Part shown: positions 54,285 through 64,000 of the stretch, piece after piece
How the letters are laid out: the number at the start of each line of letters is the position of its first letter
Numbering within the stretch: position 1 is the first letter of the stretch
Assembly (NCBI RefSeq): GCF_000276665.1
Contig: NW_004955484.1
Location: 2,566,964-2,630,963 of the forward strand
Source of the DNA: Chinchilla lanigera
Lineage: Eukaryota > Chordata > Mammalia > Rodentia > Chinchillidae
Reading direction: 5' to 3'
Length of the DNA: 64,000 nucleotides
Made by a program: the position numbers and the translations under genes
Notes under the pieces: generated by a model
Seen by the model: the letters and a program-made list of their open reading frames with translations, nothing else
The model's database searches: none
Told to the model about the DNA's origin: nothing

Positions 54285-55504
54285 GTGAGTGGGGAAGAAG
54301 ACTGCTGTCCTTTGTCCTTCTGAGCTGTGATGGGTGGCAGCACCGGGCATGTGGGCCATGTGGGCCAGGAAGAAGGACACAGAGCAGGACTGGGCTGTAG
54401 GAACCAGAGAGAGAGGAAGCGCATCACCTTTAATCGTAGGAGGGTAATCATGGCCTCTCCTCCCCATAATGCCCCCTCCGATTTTTAATGTAGTCTCCTG
54501 CTTAGAAGAGATCTGCGACTATAAGCAATTCATAGAGATTTGTTATTGAATTATCTCTTGGGCTGAAACACCATGGGATCAGTGCCCTCTGCAGTCCAGG
54601 GAGTTTGCCCTTCCCTCCTCTCTTGATGAGGGAAATCAATGGTGGTTGTTAGAACTGTCTGCCACGTAAGCTGCAGCTCTCTTCTCAAACATATAATAGT
54701 ATTTTACCTTCCATCTCCTTGATGATTTGGCCAAATGTCTTGCTTTGGTCGTGGAACTCCAGCAAAATGATGGGTTTCTCCAGGATTGGGGTGTTAGGCA
54801 GTGTGTAGTTCTGTACTCTGAGCCTCTGCCCTGCAGCTGATAAGATTCCAGCTGGAGCTGCTCCCTGCAAGTCCTGCCATGAGGCTGATGGGAGGATACA
54901 AAGCCACAGGATATCCTTGCATTAAGGCATTGCAATTTGGGGCTGTTTGTTACTGCAGCCAAATCTAGTCATCCCTCACTAATGCAAGGTTATAAGAATG
55001 ATGGGAATCAGACAGCCTTAGGCTCAGATTCTGGTTTAGATGCAGCCTCTCTTTTCTCGAGGGCCTTATTGCCATGGCCTCTAAATGATTGTCAGAACAA
55101 TGCATATTTCTTGATATTTCCATATTGCAGCAGAGAAAACTATGCAGCTGGAATAATGTGACTTGCCCAGGGTCCTAGGAAATCCAGTGGACCTGGGATT
55201 AGAGCAGTCAGTCATCTTGTATCCCAGCTTGTTCTACTTTTAGTTTATTTTTTTATTAGTACATGTTTACCATACATAATGATACATTCATCATAGGAGT
55301 TGGTGCAGGTACGTGTTGCGGCTTAATCCTTTTTACTTCCTCTTCCTGTCTGCAGAAGGTTTACCTCCCTGTCTCTTTTCTTTTGCTCTTTATTTATGTT
55401 TTAGTTTTCTCCTTAGCTTGCTTGTGATCCTCATAAACCTCTTTCAGAATATTTTCAAGGGGACTTTTGATCATTTTCTAACTTTCCTGTCTTTTCTGGG
55501 CAAG

Positions 55505-55599
55505 AGGGGGCAGGCGGGGAGGCAGGTACCAGGAACTGAACTCAGGACCTTGCGCTTGCCAGGTAGGTGCTACGCCACTGAGCTACCGCTCTAGCCCTT
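55505..55599 (-). mobile_element. ID-like SINE
   Basis: 'ggtaccaggaactgaactca', 'gcgcttgccaggtaggtgct', 'ccactgagctaccgctctag'. Confidence 0.85.
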
Positions 55600-55908
55600 A
55601 ACTTTCTTGTCTTTATCTCCAAAATCTCTCTTACTTCCAGAAACATCAGGCTGCCTGGTTCTTACTCACCAATTGTGTACATGGCTTTTAGCTTTCAACT
55701 TAATTTTTTGTATTTTGCTATAGAAAATAGATAACATAATTTCCCCCACAATGTCAGAGAAGAGCTGACCTAGAGTTTTGGATTGAAATGAATGGTTTTT
55801 AGCAACCCATTTTTAGTTATATGTGTCATCTTTAAGTTGTTGGAATGAGTTGTGTAAACTGGAACTATCTAGTTAGTAGTGAAAATTTGATTACAAGATA
55901 TAGAGTTT

Positions 55909-56020
55909 AGCCAGGCGTGGTGGTGCACCCCTGTAATCCCAGCACTCAAAAGGCTGAGGCAGGAGGAGTTTGAGGCTAGCCTGGACTACATAGTGAGACC
56001 CTGCCTCAAAAAAAAAGGAT
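55909..56020 (+). mobile_element. B1 SINE, short form
   Basis: 'agccaggcgtggtggtgcac', one block, 'accctgcctcaaaaaaaaag'. Confidence 0.85.
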
Positions 56021-56086
56021 ACAGAGTTTATTTTTGTGTGTATTTTTAATGATGAAATAGATCAAGCATAAAATTACGTGGAACAG

Positions 56087-56179
56087 CTGGGGATATAGCT
56101 CAGTGGCACAGGCTCCTGCCTGGCAAGCACAAGGTCCTGAGTTCAATTCCCAGTACCAAAAAAAAAAAAAAAAAAAAAA
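56087..56179 (+). mobile_element. ID-like SINE with target duplication
   Basis: 'agctggggatatagctcagt', 'gagttcaattcccagtacca', long A tail. AAAATTACGTGGAAC before and AAAATTACATGGAAC after are the duplication, with one change. Confidence 0.9.
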
Positions 56180-56460
56180 TTACATGGAACATGTATGGTT
56201 TACTAATTATAAAGTGAGATCTGTAAGTCCCCAAGGTCTAGAGAGAGATTATGCCAGGACTCCAGAAGTTTCCTGACTATAATCTCCTTCCTTCCCCCGC
56301 AGCATTACCATTGTAAAGCTTTTCATAGCGACTTCTTTTTTAATTTGTTTTCATCACTTTATCAATTTCTAGACATACTTAGGTTTGCCTTGTTTTGAAT
56401 CTTTTATGAATTTTATTATCCTGTAGGTATTCTTACATTCTACTTTCCTTCCAACCTAAT

Positions 56461-57411
56461 TGTGTTGGTTTGGGGCTTATTTTGCAAGGGGAACAATATA
56501 ATACAGGACACATACTTTACATGGTTATTTATAATAGTCACCCAAAGAACAATATACAAGAGTGCAGGAAGTCTGTCCACACACTAAGACCAAGGAATCC
56601 AGCTGAGGGCCTAGATCCCGCAACAGTGTCCTGCATGAGTCCAGCTGAATACCTAGAGCTCATAGCAGTGCCTCCCACGAATCCAGCTGGAGGCCCAGAG
56701 CCCATGACAACATCTCATGCAGGCCTGTTTCACGGATCTGTGCTGGGAAGGCCCAAAGGTCAGTGGTGGAATCTACAGTCTGTGCCAGCAGGATGAAGGA
56801 CCTGTGCTAGCAGGCTGAGGGATCTGCACTGGAGCCAGGAAGTGATGCTCAGAAGAACCAGAGCTCCCCGAAAAGGTACCACAGCCATCCTCAGCAACAG
56901 TGAGGTCCCAAGCTCCTCCGATGATCAGAATGGCCGAGTTCCCATCAGGGAAGCCAATACAGCAAGCTTTTCCAGGAGGCTGGCAGTGCACCATCTTCCC
57001 CTCTGGAATGAGGAAGCGATGCTCAAAGTGAGGACCAGAGCTCCCCCAAAGTGAACCAAAGCCACTCTCAGTGCCAGCGAGGTCCCGAGCTCCTCAGAGG
57101 GTGAAAACAGCCAAGTTCATCAGGAAGCCAGCTCCTCACAGGTTCTACCAGCTCCCAACAGCCTCTCTCAGCTCCCAATAGCCTGCTTCTTCTTCTCCAG
57201 GTCTGCCTCTTATGCTGCTGGCAGCAGTCCTCAGGTGGGCCTCCCACACCCAGCACCACACTCACTCAATTCAGCTTGAGGTTATAAGTTGACCACCAGT
57301 TATCAACCTACTACACTAATGTTGCTCCAATTTATTTTTACTGCATATCTTCTTAGTCAATTTTTTGTTAGAACACCTTATGCCTCAATTTTTTGTTAGA
57401 CCACCCTAACA
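56461..57411 (-). mobile_element. LTR-like element, unclassified
   Basis: About 950 bp with TG...CA ends (TGTGTTGG at the left, CCTAACA at the right). On the minus strand it ends 'cttgcaaaataagccccaaa', with a TATAAATA run upstream, as an LTR might. It contains an internal duplication and no gag or pol frame. No clean target duplication. Could instead be part of a longer non-coding retroelement. Confidence 0.4.
56838..57135 (-). repeat. ~170 bp internal tandem duplication of the LTR-like element
   Basis: The series 'gatgctcagaagaaccagag', 'aacagtgaggtcccaagctc', 'ggccgagttcccatcaggga' (56842 on) recurs as 'gatgctcaaagtgaggacca', 'gccagcgaggtcccgagctc', 'agccaagttcatcaggaagc' (57017 on). Confidence 0.75.
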
Positions 57412-58127
57412 AAACCTTATGGTTTTGATTTTCACTGAGGAAGGATCTTTCCAAGAGGTAGGAAGAGAATCAGGATGTTGTGACCACGGGAAAAGGATGC
57501 TTTATGAAGGAAGTGGTGGTCATTGGTTCCAGGTGTTGCTGAAGGGTGAAAATGCAAAGTAAGACAAAAGCATTTAATTGAACCAAGAGGAAGCCGTGGG
57601 TCATTAGGAGGGGAGGTATTTCAGAGCAGATGGAGGCTGGGAGTGCGACACCATTTATAAAGTAGCCTAAACAGAGGCAGCAGGACCGGTTTTATTTGTC
57701 TTCAAAGGCAAGGAGTAGAGTGAGGCAGTTGGTGCAGGCTGCTGACCTCACTCTTGGAAGGCAGGGAGAAGAGGCGCAGAAAGAAGCTGGGAAAGCAGGG
57801 GTCCTTTGGGGAGGCGTGAGGAGGGTGGAGGGCGCAGGTAGAAGCGGGAGTTCATAAAGCACTTACACTCACCTTCTCAAAGTCAGGGGCATACATGAGG
57901 CCAGGGCGTGAGGTCAGCTGGTGACCTTGAACATGAGACTAGATGGCAGAACTCCTTAGTGGGGACCAAGAGGTTCAGGGAGGGGGAGAGAAAGCACAGA
58001 AGTAGAATGAAGAAAGAATTGAGACCTGTTATGTACATACACGTGCAATACCAGCTCCACAAAGAGTGTAACCTTACATTCTTAAAACATGTATTAATAA
58101 AAATTTTGAAAAATTGAAAAAAAAAGT

Positions 58128-58272
58128 CGCCAGGCATGGTGGTACATACCTGTAATCCCAGCACTCAGGAGGCTGAGGCAGGAGGATCATTGTAAATTTG
58201 AGGCCAGGCTGGGCTACACAGTGAGTTCAAGTTCAGCCTGAACTGCATAGCAAGACCCTGTCTCAAAAGAAA
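58128..58272 (+). mobile_element. B1 SINE, full length
   Basis: 'gccaggcatggtggtacata', two blocks, 'accctgtctcaaaagaaaaa'. Confidence 0.9.
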
Positions 58273-58839
58273 AAGAAAAACCCTGAAGAAAAAGAATAGT
58301 TGCATTTTGTTAGATGTGCTTAGGGGTATATTTAAAAATTTTGGTTAAAGATGGTGACACAGAAGGAAATAATAAGGGAACTGACCCTTGATTGTGTTAT
58401 CTGTTACCTTGATTTCCCCACCCATAAAATGAGGTAATTGGATGAAATTATTTCTGATGAGGGAGATTCTAGATGCTGTATAATTGCCTTAAGTGTCCTG
58501 CTCTTTCATAAGATCTCATAAAACACCCTGAACCTTTTAGAATAATTTCCTTTTCAGCAGACTCAATATGCAAAAATATGATTCAGTCAATTAAGAAGAT
58601 TAAAGGTTGATTATTCATTTTATAAAGAGAGGCATCACTTTACCAAAAAATTCTTTTCAACAGTAGCATGCCGTGATGCATTTAAAACAATTCATTCTTA
58701 CAAATATGTATTCATCCCCAGCTCCTCAGGAGCATATAAAAAGGAAGAACATTCGCAGAGGTGAAAGTTCAGTGTGACACGAAATCTCAGCAACTCTCCA
58801 CCTGCTAATTTGCCAGCTATTATTTCACTTCATTTAAGT

Positions 58840-59075
58840 TTCTTCTCCAGTGGGACTTCCTCAGGGAGTCCTGTCTAAAAATAGCTCTCCCATCAGTCTA
58901 GTCTTCCTATCCTGGCTTATTTTTTATGCCATTTTTACCACTACCTAGCATTTTATTGTATTTTTATTTGCTTCTCTTTTTTTGTCATTGGAATGTGATG
59001 TCTCTGAAGAGAGATTATTTATGCCGTCATCCTGGTACCTAGAAAAATGCCTGGCTATTCAATAAAAATTTGTTG
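58840..59075 (+). mobile_element. L2-like LINE 3' end
   Basis: 'ccatttttaccactacctag', 'attggaatgtgatgtctctg', 'aaatgcctggctattcaata' and 'aaatttgttgaa' keep the order of the L2 3' end. The matching (GAATGAAT)n tail is separated by a B1 and reappears at 59193-59218. Confidence 0.6.
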
Positions 59076-59168
59076 AAGCTGGGCATGGTGGCACACATCT
59101 GTAATCCTAGCACTTGGGAGGCTGAGGCAGGAGGATTGCCACAAGTTCAAGGCCACCCTGCCTTAAAA
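59075..59168 (+). mobile_element. B1 SINE, truncated, in the L2 tail
   Basis: 'gctgggcatggtggcacaca' to 'caaggccaccctgccttaaa'. The blocks are mostly deleted. Confidence 0.82.
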
Positions 59169-59295
59169 AAATGTATTGGGTGTATGTATATGTGAATGAA
59201 TGAGTGAATGAATGAATCATACTCCAGTGAGACCTGTAACAAAATAGGTGTTAAATCTGGAAGAATTTTTAGGATGCTTATTTGGTGATTTTTAG

Positions 59296-59375
59296 GGTCC
59301 AAGGACTACCAGCTGGTTACATGGTCCCGGGATCAGACCTTGAGAATGTGGCGGGTGGATTTCCAGATGCAGAGG
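59296..59375 (+). CDS. WDR59: WDR59 coding exon 11 (residues 296-322)
   Basis: Encodes GSKDYQLVTWSRDQTLRM and WRVDFQMQR, with D308 and W314 at the closing WD strand. Acceptor 'gatttttag|ggtcca' has a weak pyrimidine tract; donor 'cagagg|gtaggt'. Residue 318 is Phe where I recall Ser in human. Ends in phase 0. Confidence 0.94.
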
Positions 59376-60327
59376 GTAGGTATTCAGTGCTGTTGGGCCC
59401 TGTAACTGGATACACTGGAAATCTCACTTAAAAATGCAAGATTCAGTATTCGTGGAAGTTAGAGAATACATGATAGACATTTCGTATATTCTGGCTGGTT
59501 GGCTGAGTGCCACACTGACTTTGAGGTCTGTAAGAGCCAACTCTTCAGCACCTTGAGGCCAAAGAGCTTCTAAATGCCTTTTTCTCCCGTCCCATTAAAG
59601 ATAGGGTGGGTTCCATACGGAGCAAAGGCCTGCGGGCTTCCTTTCTTTCTCCTCTTGTACTCTGTAGCTGTTCAGAGCCCTTTTATCCACCAACACTTCC
59701 CCTGTGAAGCTACTCCGAATTTTCTCTCATACCTGATACTTGTTTCTTACATAAACCACAGCGGCAGCTGCTGTGAACTGACTTTCTGACCCCTGCTCTA
59801 TTCAGCGCTAAATCCCTGATGGTGAGAAATGTCTTCCTGGCACACTGCCTGGCACAGAACCAGTGGGAAGTGCTGGGTACAACTTGCCACACTGCTTAGT
59901 GTCCAGTTCCTCTTGAGCATTTTGGTCAAGTCTCATCACGCTATTGCTTTTTCAACCCGTTTTCTCCCAAAAGTAGTATTTGTTCCATATGCTTTGAGGT
60001 TATGATTTTTTGCTCCTGAGTTAGCTGAATAACTCCAAAAGGTTTGTGATTTCAATTAATTTTTCCTAAGCCTTGCATAAACTCTGTAAGAAAAATGTCC
60101 AGGGTAGAATAATAGAGTCTGTTACCCTGCACATTTAACCAGGGAGAGTTGATAATTGATAAGATCTATTTGATTGTTAGTAATGGGTAAAATCTAATTT
60201 GGTGTGTCAGCCAGAGCTGACACATCTCTATGCTTCTGATACCCATTGTTAAGTGACAACTGGAACCGGATACATTGATCATTTCCACTGACTTCTCTAG
60301 CCCCATGTCTTCTACCTTTCGTTGCAG
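59376..60327 (+). other. WDR59: WDR59 intron 11 (952 bp)
   Basis: No SINE, RNA gene or conserved open frame seen. Confidence 0.7.
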
Positions 60328-60457
60328 CTCTGTGCCAATGACATACTGGATAGTGATGAGTTCATTGAGAGCATTTCTCTTCTGCCAGAACCAGAGAAGA
60401 CCCTGCACACCCAAGACACTGATCACCAGCACAATTCAAGCCACGGGGAGGAAGAAG
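60328..60457 (+). CDS. WDR59: WDR59 coding exon 12 (residues 323-366 in part)
   Basis: Encodes LCANDILDSDEFIESISL and LPEPEKTLHTQDTDHQHN then SSHGEEE. This acidic, His-rich segment links the propeller to the RWD domain. Acceptor 'tttcgttgcag|ctctgt', donor 'gaagaag|gtactg'. Leaves in phase 1. Confidence 0.94.
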
Positions 60458-60573
60458 GTACTGTCAGACTAGTCTGAGGGGAGCGCTCACTACACATTTC
60501 ATAGTTACCCACATACCCCAGAATGGACTGACTTTCTAAACTATTTTCCAACATTGAGCATCTCTCCTCTTAG

Positions 60574-60698
60574 CCTTAAAGGAAGATCCCCCTAGCAGTC
60601 TTCTGGAGGAGAGGAAGTCAGATCAGCTGGGCCTGCCGCAGACTCTGCAGCAGGAATTCTCGCTAATCAACGTGCAGATCCGGAATGTCAACGTAGAG
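60574..60698 (+). CDS. WDR59: WDR59 coding exon 13 (residues 366-407)
   Basis: Encodes LKEDPPSSLLEERKSDQL, GLPQTLQQEFSLI and NVQIRNVNVE. QTLQQEFSLI is the opening helix of the RWD domain. Acceptor 'ctctcctcttag|cctta', donor 'gtagag|gtaagt'. It follows a very short intron of 116 bases (60458-60573). Ends in phase 0. Confidence 0.95.
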
Positions 60699-60881
60699 GT
60701 AAGTCCCAGCTTGAAGAGCCTGCCTCACGCCTGCCCATGGCAGTCTGTGGGAGAGTGGGCCATTTCAGCTAGGATTTCAGCTCGCAAATAGCTTTGTGGC
60801 TCTAACAAGTGAGTCTCTGTGCTTGCTGTCTTAATTCCTATATTTTTTTAAAGAAAGACATGTCTGTTTCCCAAATGCAGA

Positions 60882-60968
60882 CCTCCCACCCTTGCAGTGC
60901 TGGGGTTAGAACCTAGGGCTTCATGCGTGCTAGGTAAGCATCTACCCCTGAGCTACAACCCCAGCCCC
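60882..60968 (-). mobile_element. ID-like SINE
   Basis: 'ctggggttagaacctagggc', 'ctgagctacaaccccagccc'. No T tract. Confidence 0.72.
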
Positions 60969-61419
60969 AGATTTATTTTCTGAGCTTACTCTGTTCTCCT
61001 AGGATGAGCTGAAGCCTGTGCCCCTGCTTAGGTGCTCTGATACCTCATTTTGCTACATGTGACACCACTTGCTCGAGAAAGTCCTCATTATTGGTAGGGA
61101 CTACTGGGGAACTTAACGCAGAGCTGACTTTGGAAGCCGACCCTCCTGACTCCCCAGGCTGTCTGCACTGTGCTTACTACTGTCCTTTATGCGCTGGTTA
61201 TTTCCTTGCCAATTTAGTCCACAGTCCTGTACATTCACTTAGCACGTGGAACCATTTATTCTTTTACTTTTGGGCAAGTATTGCAACTCTTTGCTTCAGA
61301 GAATTGCATATCCCTCTAGGGAGGAGTCTGAATGCTTGGTTAGTTTTTCCTTTGCCCAGGTTCAGTTAACTGTAGGCAGAGATATGTGCCATTCTATGAC
61401 TGTCTCACAATTCTCTAAA

Positions 61420-61562
61420 CCAGGCATGGTAGTGCACACCTCTAATCCTAGCACTGGAAACCTGGGGCAGGAGGATCAAGGCAAGTTTAAGGCCAGCTTG
61501 AGCTACATAGTGAGCTCAAGGCCAGCCTAAACTACATAGGGAGACCCTATTTCAAAAAGACT
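61420..61562 (+). mobile_element. B1 SINE
   Basis: 'accaggcatggtagtgcaca', two blocks, 'accctatttcaaaaagacta'. Confidence 0.85.
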
Positions 61563-61577
61563 AAAACAACAAGTAAA

Positions 61578-61725
61578 GCTGAATGTGGTGGCACAGGCCT
61601 TAATCCCAGCACTTGGAAGCCTGAGGCAGAAGTATTGTTGCCAGTTCATAGCCCGGGCTACATAGTGAGCTTAAGGCCAGCTTGAACTACATAGTGATAC
61701 CTTGTAGCCCCCAATGTCAAAAGAT
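61578..61725 (+). mobile_element. B1 SINE
   Basis: 'agctgaatgtggtggcacag', two blocks, decayed end 'gataccttgtagcccccaat'. Confidence 0.8.
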
Positions 61726-62044
61726 AATTCTCTAGTAAGTGTTTCACCTCACTTTATGGATGAGTGAACAGATTCCAGAGATGAAATGACTTGTCCACCA
61801 TCAGCAGCTATTTGGTAGAAGAGGGTGGTGTTTGAATCCAAGTCTCTGGCTCTCTGGCATATTTGCTCTTTTCACCGTCCTCCAGCTGCCCTCTGTAGTT
61901 GGCAGCACCAGAAATCGGCAGATTAATCTGTTATCTATATTAACTCAGCTAATGCTCCCTTTGGCCTAGTTGAGAACCATGTGGCTACCTAATGATACCG
62001 TTTAAGGAGATCCTGATTCCTTTCCTCAGGAGTCACTCTTAAAA

Positions 62045-62275
62045 ACTCTTAAGAAGTAATTCACATACCACAAAATTCACCCTTCTAAACTATGCAGTTA
62101 CTGGCTCTTAGTCACAGAACTGTACAACCATCACCACTATCTAATTCCAGAACATTTCATCATCCTAAAAAACATCTCCTTACCCATTAGCGGTCACTCT
62201 CCATTTGCCCTCTGCCCAACTCCTGGCAGCCACAAATCTACTATCTGTGGGTTTTCCCCGGAGTACTTTTTAAGT
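62045..62275 (-). mobile_element. Old L1 3' UTR fragment
   Basis: 'taattcacataccacaaaat', 'gtacaaccatcaccactatc', 'taattccagaacatttcatc' and 'cctggcagccacaaatctac', the best preserved of the L1M pieces. Confidence 0.8.
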
Positions 62276-62389
62276 TGAATCAGGTTATTTCTTTTAGCTT
62301 CTGCCTGCTATATTTTCTCATCTGAGAGTAAATATGACAAGTTTTAGCCAGCTTCACAGCTTTGAGATAAAGCTTTGCTTTCCTTTCTC

Positions 62390-62475
62390 TCTCTTTTTTT
62401 GGGAGGCGGGTAGCAGGAATCAAACTCAGGGCCTTGTGCTTGCCGGGCAGGTGCTGGGCTACATCCCTGGTCCCC
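62390..62475 (-). mobile_element. ID-like SINE
   Basis: 'agcaggaatcaaactcaggg', 'tgcttgccgggcaggtgctg', 'ggctacatccctggtccc'. Confidence 0.8.
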
Positions 62476-62655
62476 AAAGCTTTTTTTTCTTCAGAGTCAA
62501 AATATTTTGGGTTTATTAAATTTGTGCTAAAATTTAAAAATCTATTTGGAAAATGAAGTGTCTCCACACTCATTTGTCTTTGTAAACTCTTCCGTTTCCT
62601 CAGTTTCCAGGAACATGGAACATTCTAGTAGCTTTTGTAAATCTCTTTGCATCTT

Positions 62656-62750
62656 GCTGGTCTGGCTCAGTGGTAGAGTGCTTGCCTAACATGTGTAAGT
62701 TCCTGAGTTTGAGCTCCAGCACCACCAAAAAATTAAAAAATGAAAATAAA
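62656..62750 (+). mobile_element. ID-like SINE
   Basis: 'ctggtctggctcagtggtag', 'gagtttgagctccagcacca' and an A-rich end, 70 bases before exon 14. Confidence 0.8.
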
Positions 62751-62816
62751 AATCCAGTTGTATCTGAAGACCTTCGCAGTTTGTCTCCAGAGCAGTCATG
62801 GACTTGTGTCTTGCAG

Positions 62817-62981
62817 ATGGACGCAGCGGACAGGAGCTGCACAGTGTCCGTGCACTGCAGCAACCACCGCGTCAAGATGCTGGTGAAGTTCCCAGCGCAG
62901 TACCCCAACAATGCCGCCCCTTCCTTCCAGTTCATTAACCCCACGACCATCACATCCACCATGAAAGCTAAGCTGCTAAAG
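62817..62981 (+). CDS. WDR59: WDR59 coding exon 14 (residues 408-462), RWD domain
   Basis: Encodes MDAADRSCTVSVHCSNHR, VKMLVKFPAQYPNNAAPS and FQFINPTTITSTMKAKLL then K. The PAQYPNNAAPSF stretch is the conserved YP-x-x-x-P turn of RWD domains. Acceptor 'gtcttgcag|atggac', donor 'ctaaag|gtggga'. This is the last exon in the window; about half the protein, including the C-terminal zinc-binding part, lies beyond. Confidence 0.96.
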
Positions 62982-63135
62982 GTGGGACCCCAGCTTCTCC
63001 TTGTTTTTGTAAGATGAGCTGTGCTGTGTGCCTCAGTGTCTAGGCTGAGTAGGAAAATTGAGTGAAAACTCAGTAAGATGTGGGAGTCACATGTTTCCTG
63101 CACTGGCCTTTTACTTCCTGTGGGTACCATTAGAG

Positions 63136-63330
63136 CAGTGGTCCTTAACCTTTTTATTGGCTCATAGATGCCCTTTGGAAGTCTGATGAAAACTGTGGAC
63201 TCTTCCGCAGAAACATTTGCACAAGGGCTGCATATAACTTTAGAAATATTGCATATAAATGTTTGAATTGAATATGATTTGCTCACGGACTGCATTAAAG
63301 CTATGCATTAATCCTAGGTTAGGAACCCTG
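63136..63330 (+). mobile_element. hAT (Charlie-like) non-autonomous transposon
   Basis: Terminal repeats 'cagtggtccttaacc' and 'ggttaggaaccctg' are inverted partners. CATTAGAG (63128-63135) and CATTGCAG (63331-63338) fit an 8 bp hAT target duplication with two changes. Confidence 0.7.
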
Positions 63331-63607
63331 CATTGCAGTTTTATTTATTTGTAGACAATAGGCAAGATGTATTCTGAAGCTAAAAGATGTTTGATAATCA
63401 GAAAAAAAGTGCATATGGTCATTAAAAAGAATTGGTCCAGTAGAAGGAGCTAGCTAGCATTATCCTGGAGAGAGGCTCGCTAGCCACAGGCCGGGTATGT
63501 GAGGGGCAGCAGTGTCTGTGGGCACCACAGCCTGGCAGCTGGTCTTCAGCTCTGCAGGATCAGAAGCTTGATATGAGGAGGCACAGCCTTTATTTCAGAA
63601 AAGCTCA

Positions 63608-63727
63608 CAAAGTGAGGTGTGGTAGCGACACCTCTAATCCCAGCATTGGGCAGGGTGAGACAGAAGGATCAAGAATTCAAATCCAGCCAGGGTTACAGTA
63701 GAGCAAGGCCCTGTCTCAAAAAAATAA
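63608..63727 (+). mobile_element. B1 SINE, short and diverged
   Basis: 'gtgaggtgtggtagcgacac', 'ctctaatcccagcattgggc', 'gccctgtctcaaaaaaataa'. Confidence 0.75.
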
Positions 63728-64000
63728 AGTAAAACGTCATGAGCTAGCTGGTAACACACTTTTTTTTGGTTTGAGCGGTACCCTTGAAGGAAGTAGACTG
63801 CCCTGACAAAGCCAAGCTGAGCTGAGTGTTGCTTATCTTTTCCCCATTTTGAATCACACACACCTGAGTGTTCTGTCTTGTGGTATCATATGTAACCAGA
63901 AACTTTTTAAGTGGCTTAAGAATCCCTAAAGTGCTAATTACTTAGATTTTATGGTGCAGTGTTTATCATTTTAAACTTAGATTCTATTTCATTGCTTAAA

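Larger units (their letters stand above)
54285..59295 (+). other. WDR59: WDR59 intron 10 (5.0 kb)
   Basis: Has an LTR-like 0.95 kb element, SINEs, a possible MaLR-type relic near 54640-54970, a MIR-like stretch near 55110-55200 and an L2 relic. 57420-58030 is unique, with no recognisable gene. Confidence 0.8.
60699..62816 (+). other. WDR59: WDR59 intron 13 (2.1 kb)
   Basis: Contains ID, B1 and L1 pieces. A MIR-like relic is near 61740-61860 ('ctttatggatgagtgaacag'). 60970-61415 is unique with no gene seen. Confidence 0.8.
62982..64000 (+). other. WDR59: WDR59 intron 14, 5' part
   Basis: Runs off the right edge. Holds an hAT relic and a B1. 63340-63605 and 63730-64000 show nothing recognisable. 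Confidence 0.8.

Noticed and set aside
54636..54962. A minus-strand frame with a protein-like stretch (LLEFHDQSKTFGQIIKEM)
   Set aside because: It looked like a processed pseudogene fragment, but part of the flank resembles MaLR-type LTR text and I could not match the peptide to any family.
56470..56796. A 108-codon + strand frame in the LTR-like element
   Set aside because: It reflects short imperfect repeats (AEGLDPATVS, AGGPEPMTTS) in the element, not a known retroviral protein.
62600..63295. A 231-codon minus-strand open frame
   Set aside because: It is antisense to WDR59 exon 14 and runs into an ID SINE and an hAT relic. No protein family is recognisable.

Overview
The window is nuclear DNA from a mammal, most likely a non-muroid rodent. 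It is about two-thirds interspersed repeat, dominated by three SINE types: 7SL-derived B1 copies with the rodent internal duplication, tRNA-derived ID-like copies, and B1-ID composites. ID and B1-ID elements point to the squirrel, dormouse or beaver side of rodents rather than mouse or rat. A beaver-type (Castorimorpha) genome is my best guess, from memory of SINE sequence only. There are no bacterial genes, CRISPR arrays or tRNA genes.

One protein-coding gene is present: the 5' half of WDR59 on the + strand. Fourteen coding exons can be placed to the base (9680-62981). All have GT/AG borders, all phases agree, and together they give 462 uninterrupted codons. These encode the N-terminal WD40 propeller and the start of the RWD domain; the remaining exons lie beyond the right edge. 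WDR59 is a subunit of GATOR2, the lysosome-surface complex that relays amino-acid sufficiency to mTORC1 by opposing GATOR1. Its promoter is a CpG island at about 9370-9900 with CCAAT and GC boxes and an upstream ACTACAA-type (ZNF143/THAP11) motif.

Layout: 1-130 is a second CpG-rich edge, perhaps the promoter of a divergent neighbour (ZNRF1 by mammalian synteny). 131-9370 is repeat-rich intergenic DNA containing one old hAT transposon cut up by seven SINEs. 9370-9733 is the WDR59 promoter and exon 1. From 9734 to the right edge are WDR59 introns and exons, with a 305-base run of N at 48005-48309.

The most interesting accessory structure is a 1.9 kb minus-strand insertion in intron 2 (27841-29759). 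It is a poly(A)-tailed retrocopy flanked by a 15 bp target-site duplication that splits a B1 element. It carries about four GC-rich units of about 85 bp at its 5' end, a decayed class I endogenous-retrovirus gag-pro remnant in the middle, and about 100 bp AT-rich repeats at its 3' end. A related 3' tail recurs at about 38.86-39.09 kb. Six MaLR-like LTRs (two with perfect 5 bp target duplications), a 0.95 kb LTR-like element with an internal duplication, and old L1, L2, MIR and hAT relics make up the rest. I see no novel multi-gene system.
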